Notes under the pieces: generated by a model
Databases searched by the model: none
What the model saw: the letters and a program-made list of their open reading frames with translations, nothing else
Told to the model about the DNA's origin: nothing
Shown: piece by piece, positions 45,977-56,067 of the stretch
Layout: each line of letters opens with the position of its first letter
Position numbering within the stretch: position 1 is the first letter of the stretch
Program-made: the position numbers and the translations under genes
Origin: Ruegeria lacuscaerulensis
GTDB taxonomy: Bacteria; Pseudomonadota; Alphaproteobacteria; Rhodobacterales; Rhodobacteraceae
Reading direction: 5' to 3'
DNA: 64,000 nucleotides
Assembly (NCBI RefSeq): GCF_013033355.1
Contig: NZ_WQDY01000003.1
Span: forward strand, 310,001-374,000

Positions 45977-46384
45977 ATGATGAAGATGGTTCTTTGGCTG
46001 ATCGTGGGGGCGGTGATTGCACTTGGGTTCTACATCCGACTTGCGCCCTCGGACCCTGCGCGCTGGCATTTGGCGGTTGCTGGTACTACGGATGAGGACA
46101 TGCAAGGTGGGGTCATCCGTGTGGTCGAAACTGGGCCAGACGGCCTAGCAAAACTGGACGTGCTAGCACAAGCCACACCGCGCACCACCGTTCTGGCCGG
46201 ATCTGTCGAGGATGGAATGATCACCTATGTCACCCGTACCCAAGTAATCGGCTTTCCCGACTACACCACGGTTCAGCAGGACGGCGACGTTCTGCGTATC
46301 CATGCCCGTCTGCGCTTTGGGCGTTCAGATTTTGGGGTAAACCGAGACCGTGTTGATGGGTGGCTTGCTGCGCTCCAGCTCTGA
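45977..46384 (+). CDS. DUF1499 domain protein
   Basis: The 135-residue protein has one N-terminal membrane segment (about 4-20) followed by a domain with ITYVTRTQVIGFPDYTTVQ and a late RLRFGRSDFGVNRDRVDGW, both characteristic of DUF1499. It is anchored in the inner membrane and faces the periplasm. The function is unknown. The last 60 bases overlap the 3' end of the convergent gene. Confidence 0.8.
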   Translation: MMKMVLWLIVGAVIALGFYIRLAPSDPARWHLAVAGTTDEDMQGGVIRVVETGPDGLAKLDVLAQATPRTTVLAGSVEDGMITYVTRTQVIGFPDYTTVQQDGDVLRIHARLRFGRSDFGVNRDRVDGWLAALQL

Positions 46385-46612
46385 GGACAAACACCCTTCC
46401 GAAACCTCGCGCCACATCGGGACGTTTAGTGACATCTGGCACTGCGCCATGAACATGCGGCCATCGACTTTTAGGCAGATCATCTGGCCCAGATCCACGC
46501 GCGCGCCTGACTTGTCCGTGCAATAGCAGTCGCGCACCTTTCCGTCCGGCCCGACGTAGTCCGCCATGGCAGGCACCGCAAACAGCGATAAAATCAAAAC
46601 CAACCCCTTCAT
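46325..46612 (-). CDS. Small secreted cysteine-containing protein
   Basis: The 95-residue protein starts with a signal peptide (MKGLVLILSLFAVPAMAD). The mature part has five cysteines (DCYC, MICL, AQCQ, EGCLS) and would be disulfide-bonded in the periplasm. I do not recognise the family. The ATG at 46612 is chosen because the signal starts there; the frame opens at 46648. It overlaps the DUF1499 gene by 60 bases tail to tail. Confidence 0.68.
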   Translation of the reverse strand: MKGLVLILSLFAVPAMADYVGPDGKVRDCYCTDKSGARVDLGQMICLKVDGRMFMAQCQMSLNVPMWREVSEGCLSSELERSKPPINTVSVYPKI

Positions 46613-46675
46613 GACGGGTAGCTTAGCACAAGCTCGGCCCTTGACCAAAGCCGCAGATTAGGGGACACCGCCGGG

Positions 46676-47731
46676 ATGATCCCCGAAGAACGCCTTGAGC
46701 AGATAACCCAGCGATTCCAGTATCTCGAAGCGGCCATGTCAGATGGTGCTTCGGGTGGGGATATTGCGGCTCTGGCCAAAGAATATTCCGACCTCAAGCC
46801 TGTGGTCGACCAGATCATGGCTTGGCGGCAACTGCGCGCCGATCTAACTGAGGCTCAGGCGATGCTGGCTGATCCCGACATGAAGGAACTGGCCGAAGAG
46901 GAAATCCCCGATCTACAAGCCCGTATCCCACAGGCCGAACATGCGCTGCAACTGGCGCTTTTGCCTAAAGATGCAGCAGACGCGCGCCCCGCGATGTTGG
47001 AAATCCGCCCCGGCACAGGCGGGGATGAAGCCGCGCTATTCGCAGGCGATCTACTGCGCATGTATCAGCGCTACGCTGAGGCGCGTGGCTGGCGGTTCGA
47101 GATTATCGAGGAGCAGGCTTCGGACCTCGGTGGGGTCAAGGAAGTCGTGGCCCATATCAAGGGCGACAATGTCTTTGCGCGCATGAAATACGAATCCGGC
47201 GTCCACCGGGTGCAGCGCGTGCCCGAAACCGAAAGCGGTGGGCGGATTCATACATCGGCTGCGACGGTCGCAGTTTTGCCCGAGGCCGAAGATGTCGATA
47301 TTCAGATCGACGCGAATGACATTCGGATCGACACAATGCGCAGCTCGGGCGCGGGGGGACAGCACGTGAACACCACCGACTCGGCGGTGCGGATCACTCA
47401 CTTGCCGACAGGGCTTGTTGTGACCAGTTCCGAGAAATCGCAGCACCGCAACCGAGAGATTGCGATGCAGGTTCTGAAAACGCGTCTCTATGACCTGGAA
47501 AGGCAGAGGATCGACAGCGAACGTTCGGCAGATCGCGCCAGTCAGGTCGGTTCGGGTGATCGTTCCGAGCGAATCAGGACGTATAATTTCCCGCAGGGCC
47601 GTATGACCGATCACCGCATCAACCTGACCCTGTATAAGTTGGATCAGGTGATGCAGGGCGATCTGGATGAGGTGATCGACGCACTGACCGCCGATGATCA
47701 GGCGCGCCTGCTGGCCGAGATGGCCCTATGA
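46676..47731 (+). CDS. prfA: Peptide chain release factor 1
   Basis: RF1 ends translation at UAA and UAG. The 351-residue protein has the GGQ motif (227-229, in [21 protein letters not shown]) and the domain-2 segment [20 protein letters not shown]. The stop overlaps the prmC start by 4 bases; PrmC methylates the GGQ glutamine, so the coupling is functional. Confidence 0.96.
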   Translation: MIPEERLEQITQRFQYLEAAMSDGASGGDIAALAKEYSDLKPVVDQIMAWRQLRADLTEAQAMLADPDMKELAEEEIPDLQARIPQAEHALQLALLPKDAADARPAMLEIRPGTGGDEAALFAGDLLRMYQRYAEARGWRFEIIEEQASDLGGVKEVVAHIKGDNVFARMKYESGVHRVQRVPETESGGRIHTSAATVAVLPEAEDVDIQIDANDIRIDTMRSSGAGGQHVNTTDSAVRITHLPTGLVVTSSEKSQHRNREIAMQVLKTRLYDLERQRIDSERSADRASQVGSGDRSERIRTYNFPQGRMTDHRINLTLYKLDQVMQGDLDEVIDALTADDQARLLAEMAL

Positions 47732-48573
47732 ACGGTCTGCAAACAGCGGCTCAGGCGATGGTGGCAGCCACGTCTCGCCTGCGGGCTGCAGGGGTCGATG
47801 ATCCTGCACGTGATGCTCGGGTCCTGCTGGCCCACGCTGCCCGAATCGAAGCCAGCCGGGTCACCCTGATTGCGCCGGAAGAACTGTCGCACGAGATCGC
47901 TGAACGCTATGATCAGCTTATTTCGCTGCGCGCCATTCGCGTTCCCGTGTCGCATCTGCTGGGCGAACGTGAGTTTTATGGCCGCAGGTTTCGCGTAAGT
48001 CGTGATGTTCTGGATCCGCGCCCTGAAACCGAGATTCTGATCGAGGCCGCGTTGAGCGGACCGTTTGATCATCTGTTGGATCTTGGAACGGGTTCGGGCT
48101 GTATTCTGATCACGCTGTTGGCCGAACGCGCAAGTGCTTCGGGTGTTGGTGTCGATCTAAGCGAGGCCGCCTGCCTGCAAGCGAGCGCCAATGCGGTTCA
48201 ACATCAGGTCCATACCCGAGCCGAGATACAGCAATCAGATTGGTTTGAGAGCATAGAGGGGCAATATGACCTTATCGTCTCGAATCCGCCCTATATTTCG
48301 CTATCCGAGATGAATGATTTGTCACCGGAAGTCCGCGAGCACGAGCCTCGCATGGCGCTGACGGATGAGGGGGACGGGTTAGGAGCCTATCGTCGCATTG
48401 CTGCCGATGTCCCGGATTATCTAGTCCCCGGCGGTCGGGTGCTGGTGGAAATCGGCCCGACGCAAGGTCACGCGGTTGCCGCGCTATTTCAGGCGGCTGG
48501 GCTGGCAGAGACGCGGATTATTCCTGATCTGGATGGCCGTGACCGTGTTGTCTTGGCCAGAATGCCTGGGTGA
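47728..48573 (+). CDS. prmC: Release factor glutamine methyltransferase
   Basis: PrmC methylates the GGQ glutamine of release factors. The 281-residue protein has the SAM motif [16 protein letters not shown] (about 113-128) and the catalytic NPPY (186-189), plus an N-terminal helical domain that recognises RF1. It is coupled to prfA. Confidence 0.95.
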   Translation: MNGLQTAAQAMVAATSRLRAAGVDDPARDARVLLAHAARIEASRVTLIAPEELSHEIAERYDQLISLRAIRVPVSHLLGEREFYGRRFRVSRDVLDPRPETEILIEAALSGPFDHLLDLGTGSGCILITLLAERASASGVGVDLSEAACLQASANAVQHQVHTRAEIQQSDWFESIEGQYDLIVSNPPYISLSEMNDLSPEVREHEPRMALTDEGDGLGAYRRIAADVPDYLVPGGRVLVEIGPTQGHAVAALFQAAGLAETRIIPDLDGRDRVVLARMPG

Positions 48574-48811
48574 CGGCACATACTGAGGCTGAAAAGCGCC
48601 GATTGATGTAAAAAAGCTGCGAATTTTGGGATAAAGCCCTTGTCTGAACGCGCAGGACATGTTTACTCAGGATTAGTCGGAGAGGTTGACGCTATTGCAG
48701 CGCACCCCTGACGCCAAGCCCAAAAAAGTCGACATCGCGTTCCGGCTAAAGCCTTTGAGCAATGCAAGATGCGACGTGATCGACAGTGAATGATAAGGCT
48801 GACGAAAGTAG

Positions 48812-49381
48812 ATGAGATCTTCCAAATCCCGCTCGCGGGCCAAGAATAACCGCAATCGTCCTTCTGGCGGCAACGTTGTAAACCGGGTCTTTGACAGCTC
48901 GGGGCCGGAAGGCAAGGTGCGCGGCACGCCCCAGCAGATCATTGACAAGTACAACCAGCTTGCCCGCGACGCGCAGCTGTCCAACGACCGTGTGGCTGCT
49001 GAGAACTTTCAGCAACACGCCGAACATTACCTGCGTTTGCTGAGCGAAGCGCAGCGTGAAATGGAGGCACGTCGGGAAGAACAGGAACGCCAGAACCGCG
49101 AACGGCAGGCCGAACGCGACCGAGAACGCGCGGAGCGTCAGGAACGTGAAGCGGCCCGCCAGGCCGATCCGGCCGAAGCACCGCAACCAGACGTCATGGA
49201 TTTCAACGCCGAAGCGGCCCCGGAATCCGGTTTGGTGGAAACGCCCGAGGCCAAGGGGTCTGATGTTCCCGAAAAGAAAGAAAAGCCTGCCCGCAAACCG
49301 CGTGCCCGAAAGCCCAAACCAGCACCTGCCGCTGAAGAGGCTACTGCCGATAAGGGTGATGCACCTGAGGCGGCCGAGTAG
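48812..49381 (+). CDS. DUF4167 family protein
   Basis: The 189-residue protein has a basic start (RSSKSRSRAKNNRNRPSGG), a conserved core with NRVFDSSGPEGKVRGTPQQIIDKYNQLARDAQLSNDRVAAENFQQHAEHY (seen over about 22-71), a charged coiled coil and an alanine/lysine-rich tail. The core is DUF4167, widespread in alphaproteobacteria and possibly RNA-binding. The 238 bases before it have no gene. Confidence 0.83.
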   Translation: MRSSKSRSRAKNNRNRPSGGNVVNRVFDSSGPEGKVRGTPQQIIDKYNQLARDAQLSNDRVAAENFQQHAEHYLRLLSEAQREMEARREEQERQNRERQAERDRERAERQEREAARQADPAEAPQPDVMDFNAEAAPESGLVETPEAKGSDVPEKKEKPARKPRARKPKPAPAAEEATADKGDAPEAAE

Positions 49382-49402
49382 GCCGCGTTAGATATGGAAT
49401 GG

Positions 49403-49436
49403 AAAGCCCTGGTCAAGTGACCGGGGCTTTTTTGTT
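49403..49436. terminator. Terminator between the DUF4167 gene and ksgA
   Basis: Arms AAAGCCCTGGTC (49403-49414) and GACCGGGGCTTT (49419-49430) pair over 12 bp with one wobble, flanked by T-rich (plus) and, on the other strand, a shorter T-run. It can serve both convergent genes. Confidence 0.85.
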
Positions 49437-49437
49437 T

Positions 49438-50280
49438 TCAGCCCGCGCGGATTTGGCGCGCCAGTGCGCAGAAGGCTTCTAGCGGGACTTGTTCTGCCCG
49501 CTCGGTTGGTTGAATGCCGGCGGCCAATAGGCGGTCTTCGATATCGGAAGCGACCCCTTTCAATGAAGCGCGCAGCATCTTGCGGCGTTGGTTGAATGCG
49601 GCGGCGACGACACGCGACAGGGTTGCAGCATCCGCGGGATGCCGAGGTTCGGGCAAGGCGGTCAGATGGACAACGGCGCTTGATACTTTCGGCGGCGGGG
49701 TGAAAGCCCCAGGCGGTAAAGACATGGCGATACGCGCATCCGCCCGCCATTGCGCCAGGATGGCCAATCGGCCATACGCCTTGCTGCCGGGTCGGGCAAC
49801 TATACGCTCGGCCACTTCGCGCTGAAACATCAGAGTCAGGCTTTGCCAGAATGGCGGCCACTCAGGAGGGGTCAGCCAGCGGACCAGCAGCTCGGTACCG
49901 ACGTTGTACGGCAAGTTGGCTGCAACTCGAATCGGCGGGGTGAGATGCGCCATGGGGTCGATTTCCAGCGCATCACCATTGATGATTTCCAGTCGACCGG
50001 GGTAGGCGGCAGCAATCTCGTTCAAAGCTGCGATACAGCGCGTGTCTTTTTCAACTGCCACAACCTTGCGCGCGCCCTCTGATAAAAGCCCGCGGGTCAA
50101 ACCGCCGGGGCCGGGGCCGATTTCGAGAACGTCACAGGCGCTGAGATCACCGGCCTGCCGCGCGATTTTTGCCGTCAGGTTGAGATCCAGCAGGAAGTTC
50201 TGCCCCAACGACTTGCGGGCCGAAAGTTGGTACGCCGCGATGACCTCGCGCAGGGGGGGGAGTGTGTCGATTGCGCTCAT
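49438..50280 (-). CDS. rsmA: 16S rRNA dimethyladenosine transferase
   Basis: RsmA (KsgA) dimethylates two adenosines at the 3' end of 16S rRNA. The 280-residue protein has [31 protein letters not shown] (SAM) and the catalytic [14 protein letters not shown]. It ends the minus-strand envelope block lptG-lptD-surA-pdxA-rsmA; a repeat element copy lies in the 81-base gap to pdxA. Confidence 0.95.
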   Translation of the reverse strand: MSAIDTLPPLREVIAAYQLSARKSLGQNFLLDLNLTAKIARQAGDLSACDVLEIGPGPGGLTRGLLSEGARKVVAVEKDTRCIAALNEIAAAYPGRLEIINGDALEIDPMAHLTPPIRVAANLPYNVGTELLVRWLTPPEWPPFWQSLTLMFQREVAERIVARPGSKAYGRLAILAQWRADARIAMSLPPGAFTPPPKVSSAVVHLTALPEPRHPADAATLSRVVAAAFNQRRKMLRASLKGVASDIEDRLLAAGIQPTERAEQVPLEAFCALARQIRAG

Positions 50281-50313
50281 GATCCGATTACCGTGGCGCG
50301 GGCTGAGGTAAAG

Positions 50314-50357
50314 CGCCAGTTTTTTTGCCTCTGGCGGGGATATTTTTAGCCAGGTGA
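50314..50357 (+). repeat. Terminator-like repeat element, copy 4
   Basis: Arms CGCCAG (50314-50319) and CTGGCG (50331-50336) are followed by GGGATATTTTT and then GCCAGGTGAAG. It lies between pdxA and rsmA but points against their transcription. This is the most diverged copy. Confidence 0.6.
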
Positions 50358-50361
50358 AGGA

Positions 50362-51327
50362 TCAAGCGCTTTTTGCCATGCGTTGGGCCAGTTTAAGGGC
50401 TTCGATCATACTGGATGGGTTGGCAATGCCTTTTCCGGCAATATCCAGCGCCGTGCCGTGATCCGGCGAGGTGCGTATGAAGGGCAATCCCAGCGTGACA
50501 TTCACACCCATGTCGAAATCGAGGGTCTTGATCGGGATAAGCGCCTGATCATGATACATCGCAACTGCTGCGTCGTACCTGGCGCGGGCCGCTGCGTGAA
50601 ACATCGTGTCTGCAGGATGCGGGCCGGTGACCGTGTAGTCATCTTGCGGCAAGGCTTGGATCAGCGGCGCGATCCAGTCAAGCTCCTCATGTCCCATTTT
50701 GCCGCCTTCGCCTGCATGTGGATTCAAGCCAGCCACACTGATGCGAGGTTTTGAAATGCCGAATTGTGTACGCAAACCTTGGGCTGTGATCTCGATCGTT
50801 TCGCGCAAAAGATCTGGTGTCAGAGCGGCAGGAACGCGGGACAGAGGAATGTGGATCGTGGCAGGCACCACTCTAAGTTGGTCGCTGGCCAGCATCATCA
50901 CGACACGTTGCTGTCCTGCGAGGGCTGCAAGAAACTCGGTATGTCCGGGGTAAGCAAAGTCCGCGCCTTCCATCAGGGCCTTTTTATGGATCGGTGCCGT
51001 ACAAAGCGCTGCGGCTCGACCGGACTGAACCATAGATACGCCGAGTTCGATCGCGTCGATGACGCTGGGCGCGTTGGCCGCAACGGGTTGGCCTGGTGTG
51101 TTGGCAGACGGAAAATCAAGGTGCAGCACAGGCAGGGCCGTCGCGCAGATCGCGGTCGCCTCAGAAAAATCTGTGATCCTCTGAATGGGCGTACCGGCAG
51201 GAAGATGGTTGGCATCTCCAATGTAGACAAAGGGGCATGTTCCGCGTAGCTCTGCCCAGGCTTTTGCGGCGATCTCTGGGCCTATGCCTGCGGGATCACC
51301 ACAACTCAGCGCGATTGGGGCTATCAT
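50362..51327 (-). CDS. pdxA: 4-hydroxythreonine-4-phosphate dehydrogenase
   Basis: PdxA acts in pyridoxal phosphate synthesis. The 321-residue protein has SCGDPAGIGPEIAAKAW (about 8-24), the metal histidines in YPGHTEFLA and GLNPHAGEGG, and MYHDQALIPIKTLDFDMGVNVTLGLPFIRTSPDHG (seen over the C-terminal third). The ATG at 51327 overlaps the surA stop by 4 bases. Confidence 0.95.
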   Translation of the reverse strand: MIAPIALSCGDPAGIGPEIAAKAWAELRGTCPFVYIGDANHLPAGTPIQRITDFSEATAICATALPVLHLDFPSANTPGQPVAANAPSVIDAIELGVSMVQSGRAAALCTAPIHKKALMEGADFAYPGHTEFLAALAGQQRVVMMLASDQLRVVPATIHIPLSRVPAALTPDLLRETIEITAQGLRTQFGISKPRISVAGLNPHAGEGGKMGHEELDWIAPLIQALPQDDYTVTGPHPADTMFHAAARARYDAAVAMYHDQALIPIKTLDFDMGVNVTLGLPFIRTSPDHGTALDIAGKGIANPSSMIEALKLAQRMAKSA

Positions 51328-52574
51328 TGCTCGATGATCGTTGCGTCCGCACGCAATTGCTCGAGTAGGCTTTCGGCAAAGGCAGTCAGACGTTGCTGGG
51401 TCAGAGCATTGGCGACATCCGCGCGCGAAGTTTCCTCGCCCCGGTCCAGAGTACGTGTGCACAGCATCAGGAATTTCAGCGTCTGGCCATTGTTGCCGGT
51501 CAACGCGGTCGAGACCTCGTTCAAGTCCAGTTTCGATAATTCAAGTGCGACATCGCGAGGGATTTCCGACGGGCTGGCTTCAATCCGTTGCAGAACGTTT
51601 TCCGGTTGGTCTTTTGCAAGGCCATAGAGATCATCGCAATTATCAACCTCTTCGCGCAGATCGGCAGCACGGGCCAATGTTTCCGCGCTGCGGCCACCGG
51701 GAAGGTTGTAGATCGCGTAGTCGATTTTTGAATAGGTCGGAGTACCCGACGCAAGTTCGCGTAGGCCCCGAAGCTGAAACAGAGCGACTGCGTTCGGCAA
51801 AGAAATGGGTTGCGTTATTTCGCCATTCTTCAGACCAATGATGACCGGTTGCAGGGCGGGTGGCAGGTCGGTCAGGTTCAGCCAGTCCAACCGCCCCCCG
51901 TTGGTCCGGGTACCTGCCGCAGAATACTGCGTCGCAGCTGCCGAGAACGCATCGAATCCTTCAAGAAGCGCGATCTCTTCAGCCAACAATTCGACCTGTG
52001 CAACCGTTTGCTGATTTACGGGAATGATGACTTCGGACAGCAGAACTTGTAGCCCGCCACTGCCCGATTGACCAAGAGCGCGGTTGACCTCGTCTTCTGA
52101 TGGGCGCGCCTGCGACAGGAATCTCGCGCTGATAAAGTCGCGCCACGACAGTTGGTCGGCCACAAAATCGCGGACGGTCTCGCGCGAAACACCTGCCTCG
52201 GACAGAAGCTGAAGGAACTCATCCGTCGACAAGCGACCGCGGGCAGCAAATTCGTCAATGCCCAGCTGAACGGCCTCGGGGCTGGCAGATATCCCAGCTG
52301 CGCTCATGGCTTGTTTACGCAGACGATCGTCGATCAGGGCTTGGCGCACCTCGGCGTCCGACGCTCCGGGCGCGCCAAGTACGGTCAAAAACTGCTGGCG
52401 CTGCTCAAGTTCGTACCATGTGACGATATCCTGATTGACCTTGATGGCTGGGGAAAACAGGCTCTGGGCCAGGCCCGGCGACACGCTCAGACACAAAGAT
52501 ACGACCGCAACATATGCGACTGGCCTGATCACAGCGGATCGGATGAGATTGGAGAAACCTGAAATCAACTGCAT
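51324..52574 (-). CDS. surA: Periplasmic peptidyl-prolyl isomerase SurA-like
   Basis: The 416-residue protein has a long N-terminal signal region (hydrophobic segment about 15-37, ending GLAQS) and the SurA N-domain (IKVNQDIVTWYELEQRQQFL). It then has a parvulin-type part with EVIIPVNQQTVAQVELLAEEI and NGGRLDWLNLTDLPPAL. It escorts outer-membrane proteins to BAM. It overlaps lptD by 10 bases, matching their linked roles. Confidence 0.87.
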   Translation of the reverse strand: MQLISGFSNLIRSAVIRPVAYVAVVSLCLSVSPGLAQSLFSPAIKVNQDIVTWYELEQRQQFLTVLGAPGASDAEVRQALIDDRLRKQAMSAAGISASPEAVQLGIDEFAARGRLSTDEFLQLLSEAGVSRETVRDFVADQLSWRDFISARFLSQARPSEDEVNRALGQSGSGGLQVLLSEVIIPVNQQTVAQVELLAEEIALLEGFDAFSAAATQYSAAGTRTNGGRLDWLNLTDLPPALQPVIIGLKNGEITQPISLPNAVALFQLRGLRELASGTPTYSKIDYAIYNLPGGRSAETLARAADLREEVDNCDDLYGLAKDQPENVLQRIEASPSEIPRDVALELSKLDLNEVSTALTGNNGQTLKFLMLCTRTLDRGEETSRADVANALTQQRLTAFAESLLEQLRADATIIEQ

Positions 52575-54727
52575 CTTCTCTTGAACTCTTGGCCACCACC
52601 TTCAACGGAGTATCCCGTCAGGGCTACCGTAAAGCCGAATTCAGTGGAAGGCTCAATACTAGATGACGAAGTAAAACGTCTGCTGACGGTCATGTTAACC
52701 TGCACGCACTCATTCTGGTACGTAACACCCAAGCCATACCGAATGGGTTCAGACTCGCTCAGATCGTAACGGGCGACGGCTTGGGTTAGCCAGTTCTGGT
52801 CGACCCTATAGCGTCCATCCAATCGAATTTCGGATATTTCATCGTCCACGTTCTCGTCTGGGTCTGGCTCCTGCCAGATATAGCTGCCCGACAACCTAAC
52901 GGTTTTTTGCTGCCAGGCCGCGCGCATTTCGGCTTTGGCAAAACTGAAATCTCCGTTCAGCAAGCCGCGGCCTGCAAGTGACCACCCATTTGCGGTTTGC
53001 AATTGACCTGCAAGCAGCAGATCCGACGATGTTCCCTGCAGTCCCGATGTCAGATTGAACTCTGGGTCGGGATCTGCGCGAAACACTTGCCCGACTGTGG
53101 CCAAAGCCCGGCGTCCGTTCGCTCCGTAGCGCGCCCAGTTGACACCAATGACGCCGGTTGCCCCATCTTCGCGTCGATCCGGGGCTGGAAAACGGGACAG
53201 CGACAGCAAGTTGCCCTGATCGAATTCCTGAAACGTACTTTCGTCGATTGGCACATCATTGGTCGAGACTTGCGTCCAACCGATCTGAGCAATTGGCTCC
53301 AGCACCTGCGTAGCCCCGGATTGCTCGCGCCGTGCCATGGGATAGCGCAGGGTCAACGCCGCCCGGGGGGTGGTGCGGGTTTCTTGATCAGGGAAATTGC
53401 TGTCGTGGCGGATGTTGAACGTGTCAATCGAGGCCCCGAACCGTGCGTCCGCACGCAGACCCGAGGTGAAGATCCAACTGCGTAGCCATTCCGCGTCAAA
53501 GGTTGCTCGGGCCACATCGCGACCAACGACGTCCTCGTCACTTGTGCGTTCATGGGCGTGTGTAATGAAACTCAGCCGTGTTTCGCCGCCGATCGACGTC
53601 GGAAAGTGGCGTTTCTGATAGTACAGATCGAATACACGAGATGGAATTTCGTCCTGATCTTCGCTGTCGCGCAAGGTTTTGTAGTGGATAAAGCTGGTGC
53701 GGAAGGCGGTGTCGCGTTTTATCCGCTCCAGCGCAACTTCGCTGCGCAGGCGGTCGAAATCGGGCAGGCCATAATCGGCCAGGTAGGCGTCATCGGACGT
53801 GGTTTTAATGTTGAACGTGAACCGATAGCCGTCATTCAGATTGAAAAAGCCATCTGCGAAGAAGTAACCCCGATCCTCTCCGGGCTGAAGATCGTCACGG
53901 GTGTGTGCGCCCAACAAGCGAAGTCGCCCACGCTTGAACGCCTGACGATATCGATACCCCAGCGTCCGAGTTTTTGAGGACAGATAGGGTGTCAATGTCA
54001 GGTCTTTGTGTTCTCCCAGCTTGAAGAAATATGGAACCTGAACCCCCGTGCCCAACTGCGACGTTGTGCGAATCGAAGGCACCAGGAAACCAGTCGCCCG
54101 GTCCAGAGTGGGGTCAGGCAGACGCAAATAAGGGAAATAGAAGACCGGCAGGTCCAGAATTCGGAATTGTGCGCCTTCGAAATACAGTTGTCGTTCAAGC
54201 TGATCGTGGGTGACCTTGCGGGCCCTGATTTGCCATAAAGGCGGTCGGCCATCAGAACAAACATGACATGACGTGGCCGATACCTTGCTGAACTGTGTGT
54301 ATCTGCCACCTGCGCGCGTAGCTTGAACCGATGCGACTTGGACCTGTTGGTCAAACACCATCCGCGCACCGATCAGCAAGCCGTTCTGAATACCGTCGTC
54401 CAGTTCAGCCGAATCCGCCAGAATCGTGGTAGAGCCGCCCTGATCAATGCGCACGGGGCCATCTAGGGTGAGTTGCCCGGTGTCCCGGTCATATGTGACC
54501 CGTTCAGCGGTAATTTTTGCATCGCCTTGAAATGCCTCGACATTACCTTCGGCGACCAGAACCCGTTCGGGCGTGATGAAAATCCTGTCCGCAACCAGCA
54601 GGGCTGGCTGCTCTTCCTGCGTGGCGTCCGTAGGCGCGTTCACACCTGTTGGGGATTGTGCGTAGATCGTCGCGGGCAAGGTGATCGCAATGGCTGCCGA
54701 CAACAGAAGGCTGGGAAGCAACCGCAT
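52565..54727 (-). CDS. lptD: LPS-assembly protein LptD
   Basis: LptD is the outer-membrane barrel that inserts lipopolysaccharide. The 720-residue protein has a signal peptide (ending TIYAQ), the OstA/jellyroll domain (LVADRIFITPERVLVAEGNVEAFQGDAKITAERVTYD, about 44-80) and a long beta-barrel rich in aromatic alternation. Cysteines in SCHVC and at the end (FKRRCS) could form disulfides. It sits between lptG and surA. Confidence 0.93.
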   Translation of the reverse strand: MRLLPSLLLSAAIAITLPATIYAQSPTGVNAPTDATQEEQPALLVADRIFITPERVLVAEGNVEAFQGDAKITAERVTYDRDTGQLTLDGPVRIDQGGSTTILADSAELDDGIQNGLLIGARMVFDQQVQVASVQATRAGGRYTQFSKVSATSCHVCSDGRPPLWQIRARKVTHDQLERQLYFEGAQFRILDLPVFYFPYLRLPDPTLDRATGFLVPSIRTTSQLGTGVQVPYFFKLGEHKDLTLTPYLSSKTRTLGYRYRQAFKRGRLRLLGAHTRDDLQPGEDRGYFFADGFFNLNDGYRFTFNIKTTSDDAYLADYGLPDFDRLRSEVALERIKRDTAFRTSFIHYKTLRDSEDQDEIPSRVFDLYYQKRHFPTSIGGETRLSFITHAHERTSDEDVVGRDVARATFDAEWLRSWIFTSGLRADARFGASIDTFNIRHDSNFPDQETRTTPRAALTLRYPMARREQSGATQVLEPIAQIGWTQVSTNDVPIDESTFQEFDQGNLLSLSRFPAPDRREDGATGVIGVNWARYGANGRRALATVGQVFRADPDPEFNLTSGLQGTSSDLLLAGQLQTANGWSLAGRGLLNGDFSFAKAEMRAAWQQKTVRLSGSYIWQEPDPDENVDDEISEIRLDGRYRVDQNWLTQAVARYDLSESEPIRYGLGVTYQNECVQVNMTVSRRFTSSSSIEPSTEFGFTVALTGYSVEGGGQEFKRRCS

Positions 54728-55827
54728 CAGCCGTCCTCCGCGTGAAGCAAGAGACCAAGCGACAACAGTATAGCAGCGAAAGGCGGAGCCCAGGCCGCGA
54801 CGATAATAGGCAATTGACCGTTTTCCCCTAAAATTTGGGCAAAGTTGCGCACGAAATAAATCGCGAATCCCAGAAGAACTGCAGACAGAACCGCAATTCC
54901 CGTGCCGCCGAATCTTACATGGCGCATGGTGAAGGCCGCGCCGATAAGAACCATCGAAACCAGAAAGAAGGGCCGCGCCAGTTGCACTTGCAACCAGACT
55001 TCATATTGCTTGGTTGAAAACCCGGCCTCGCGCAGATCCCGGATCAGCTCGGGCAGATCATAAACCGAAACGGATCCCTGCTGCCCCAATGTGTCGAGAA
55101 TGCGCTGCCGCGTAAGCGACGTCGGAACCTCGAGTTGTTCGTGAACGACCGAGTTACTCTCGGGGTTTGTGTCTTCCTCGAGGGACCAGACCTTGGCATT
55201 GTCCAATACCCATTTGCCCGGCCTCAGCTCGGCATTGTCGGCCGAGACTTGCTGGGTCGGGGTTCCTTCCTGTGAGAAAGTGATGATCGTCACGTTATTT
55301 AGCTTCAGTGTTTCACCGTTGGACGTACCTTTGGCGTGAATTACGGACTGACCGTTCTGTGATCCCTGGCGTAGCCACAAGCCCTCGCTGCTGATCGAAA
55401 ACGCTGACGTGCCGTTGTTGCGGTAAGAGTCGGACAGGCGATTGTATTCCTCGGATGTCGCCGCGGAGATCGGGTTCAGCAGAGCTACGGCCATGGCTCC
55501 GATCAATAGGGCCAGTGCGACTGGAGCTAATAAAGACCGTATGCCTGAGCGACCAATTGCGCGGGTAACGACCAGTTCAGAACTGCGCGCCAGCCCAACG
55601 AACAGAGCGATCGTTGCAAGGATAACCAGCAAGGGCAGCATTTCGCTGATCGCAGCTGGTGTGTTCAGCAAGGTCAGATGCAGCAAGCGCCCGAATGAAA
55701 GGTTTTCGTCGTCGAACCGGCGGGCCTGTTCGATCAGGTCGATCAGAATCAGCAACGTCAGGAAAATGCCGCCGATCACCATAAAGTTCTGCAAGAAGCG
55801 GCGGGCAAAGTATCGGTCGAGGATCAC
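54727..55827 (-). CDS. lptG: LPS export ABC permease LptG
   Basis: LptG is one half of the LptB2FG permease. The 366-residue protein has the YjgP/YjgQ layout: three membrane spans at the N-terminus (begins ILDRYFARRFLQNF), a periplasmic beta domain (about 125-265) and three spans at the C-terminus ending LLLHAEDG. The ending and start match LptG rather than LptF. The GTG at 55827 has GAGGG 7 bases upstream and overlaps a short upstream frame by 4 bases. The partner lptF, normally just before it, is missing. Confidence 0.88.
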   Translation of the reverse strand: MILDRYFARRFLQNFMVIGGIFLTLLILIDLIEQARRFDDENLSFGRLLHLTLLNTPAAISEMLPLLVILATIALFVGLARSSELVVTRAIGRSGIRSLLAPVALALLIGAMAVALLNPISAATSEEYNRLSDSYRNNGTSAFSISSEGLWLRQGSQNGQSVIHAKGTSNGETLKLNNVTIITFSQEGTPTQQVSADNAELRPGKWVLDNAKVWSLEEDTNPESNSVVHEQLEVPTSLTRQRILDTLGQQGSVSVYDLPELIRDLREAGFSTKQYEVWLQVQLARPFFLVSMVLIGAAFTMRHVRFGGTGIAVLSAVLLGFAIYFVRNFAQILGENGQLPIIVAAWAPPFAAILLSLGLLLHAEDG

Positions 55828-55937
55828 GGCAGAACCCTCGCCATTCCTGCTAACGCGAAAAAACAACTAGCCCTCAGGTCAGAATCACAACCGTTCGCGC
55901 CTTGCCGCGACGGCATATGCCTGCCCTGTCTTGCCAC
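55824..55937 (-). other. Short reading frame at the lptF position (37 codons), possible lptF remnant or leader
   Basis: A GTG at 55937 has a very strong GGGGGAG 6 bases upstream. The frame begins VARQGRHM and runs 37 codons to a TGA that overlaps the lptG GTG by 4 bases. This is the signal pattern one expects of lptF: start with ribosome-binding site, coupled stop. But lptF proteins are ~370 residues and membrane-spanning; this one is neither. It may be the ends of a deleted lptF joined together or a leader peptide. The inside shows no clear LptF residues. Confidence 0.4.
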
Positions 55938-56067
55938 TTTGTTCTCCCCCGAACCTGCCGGAATTTTTTCTGGACTGTACTGCAATTGAAGTGCGGGGAA
56001 AACTGCTATCTGGTCAAGTTGATCGGGGCGGGCTAGGTCTTGGGTCACAGATTTTCAGGAGTTCCCA

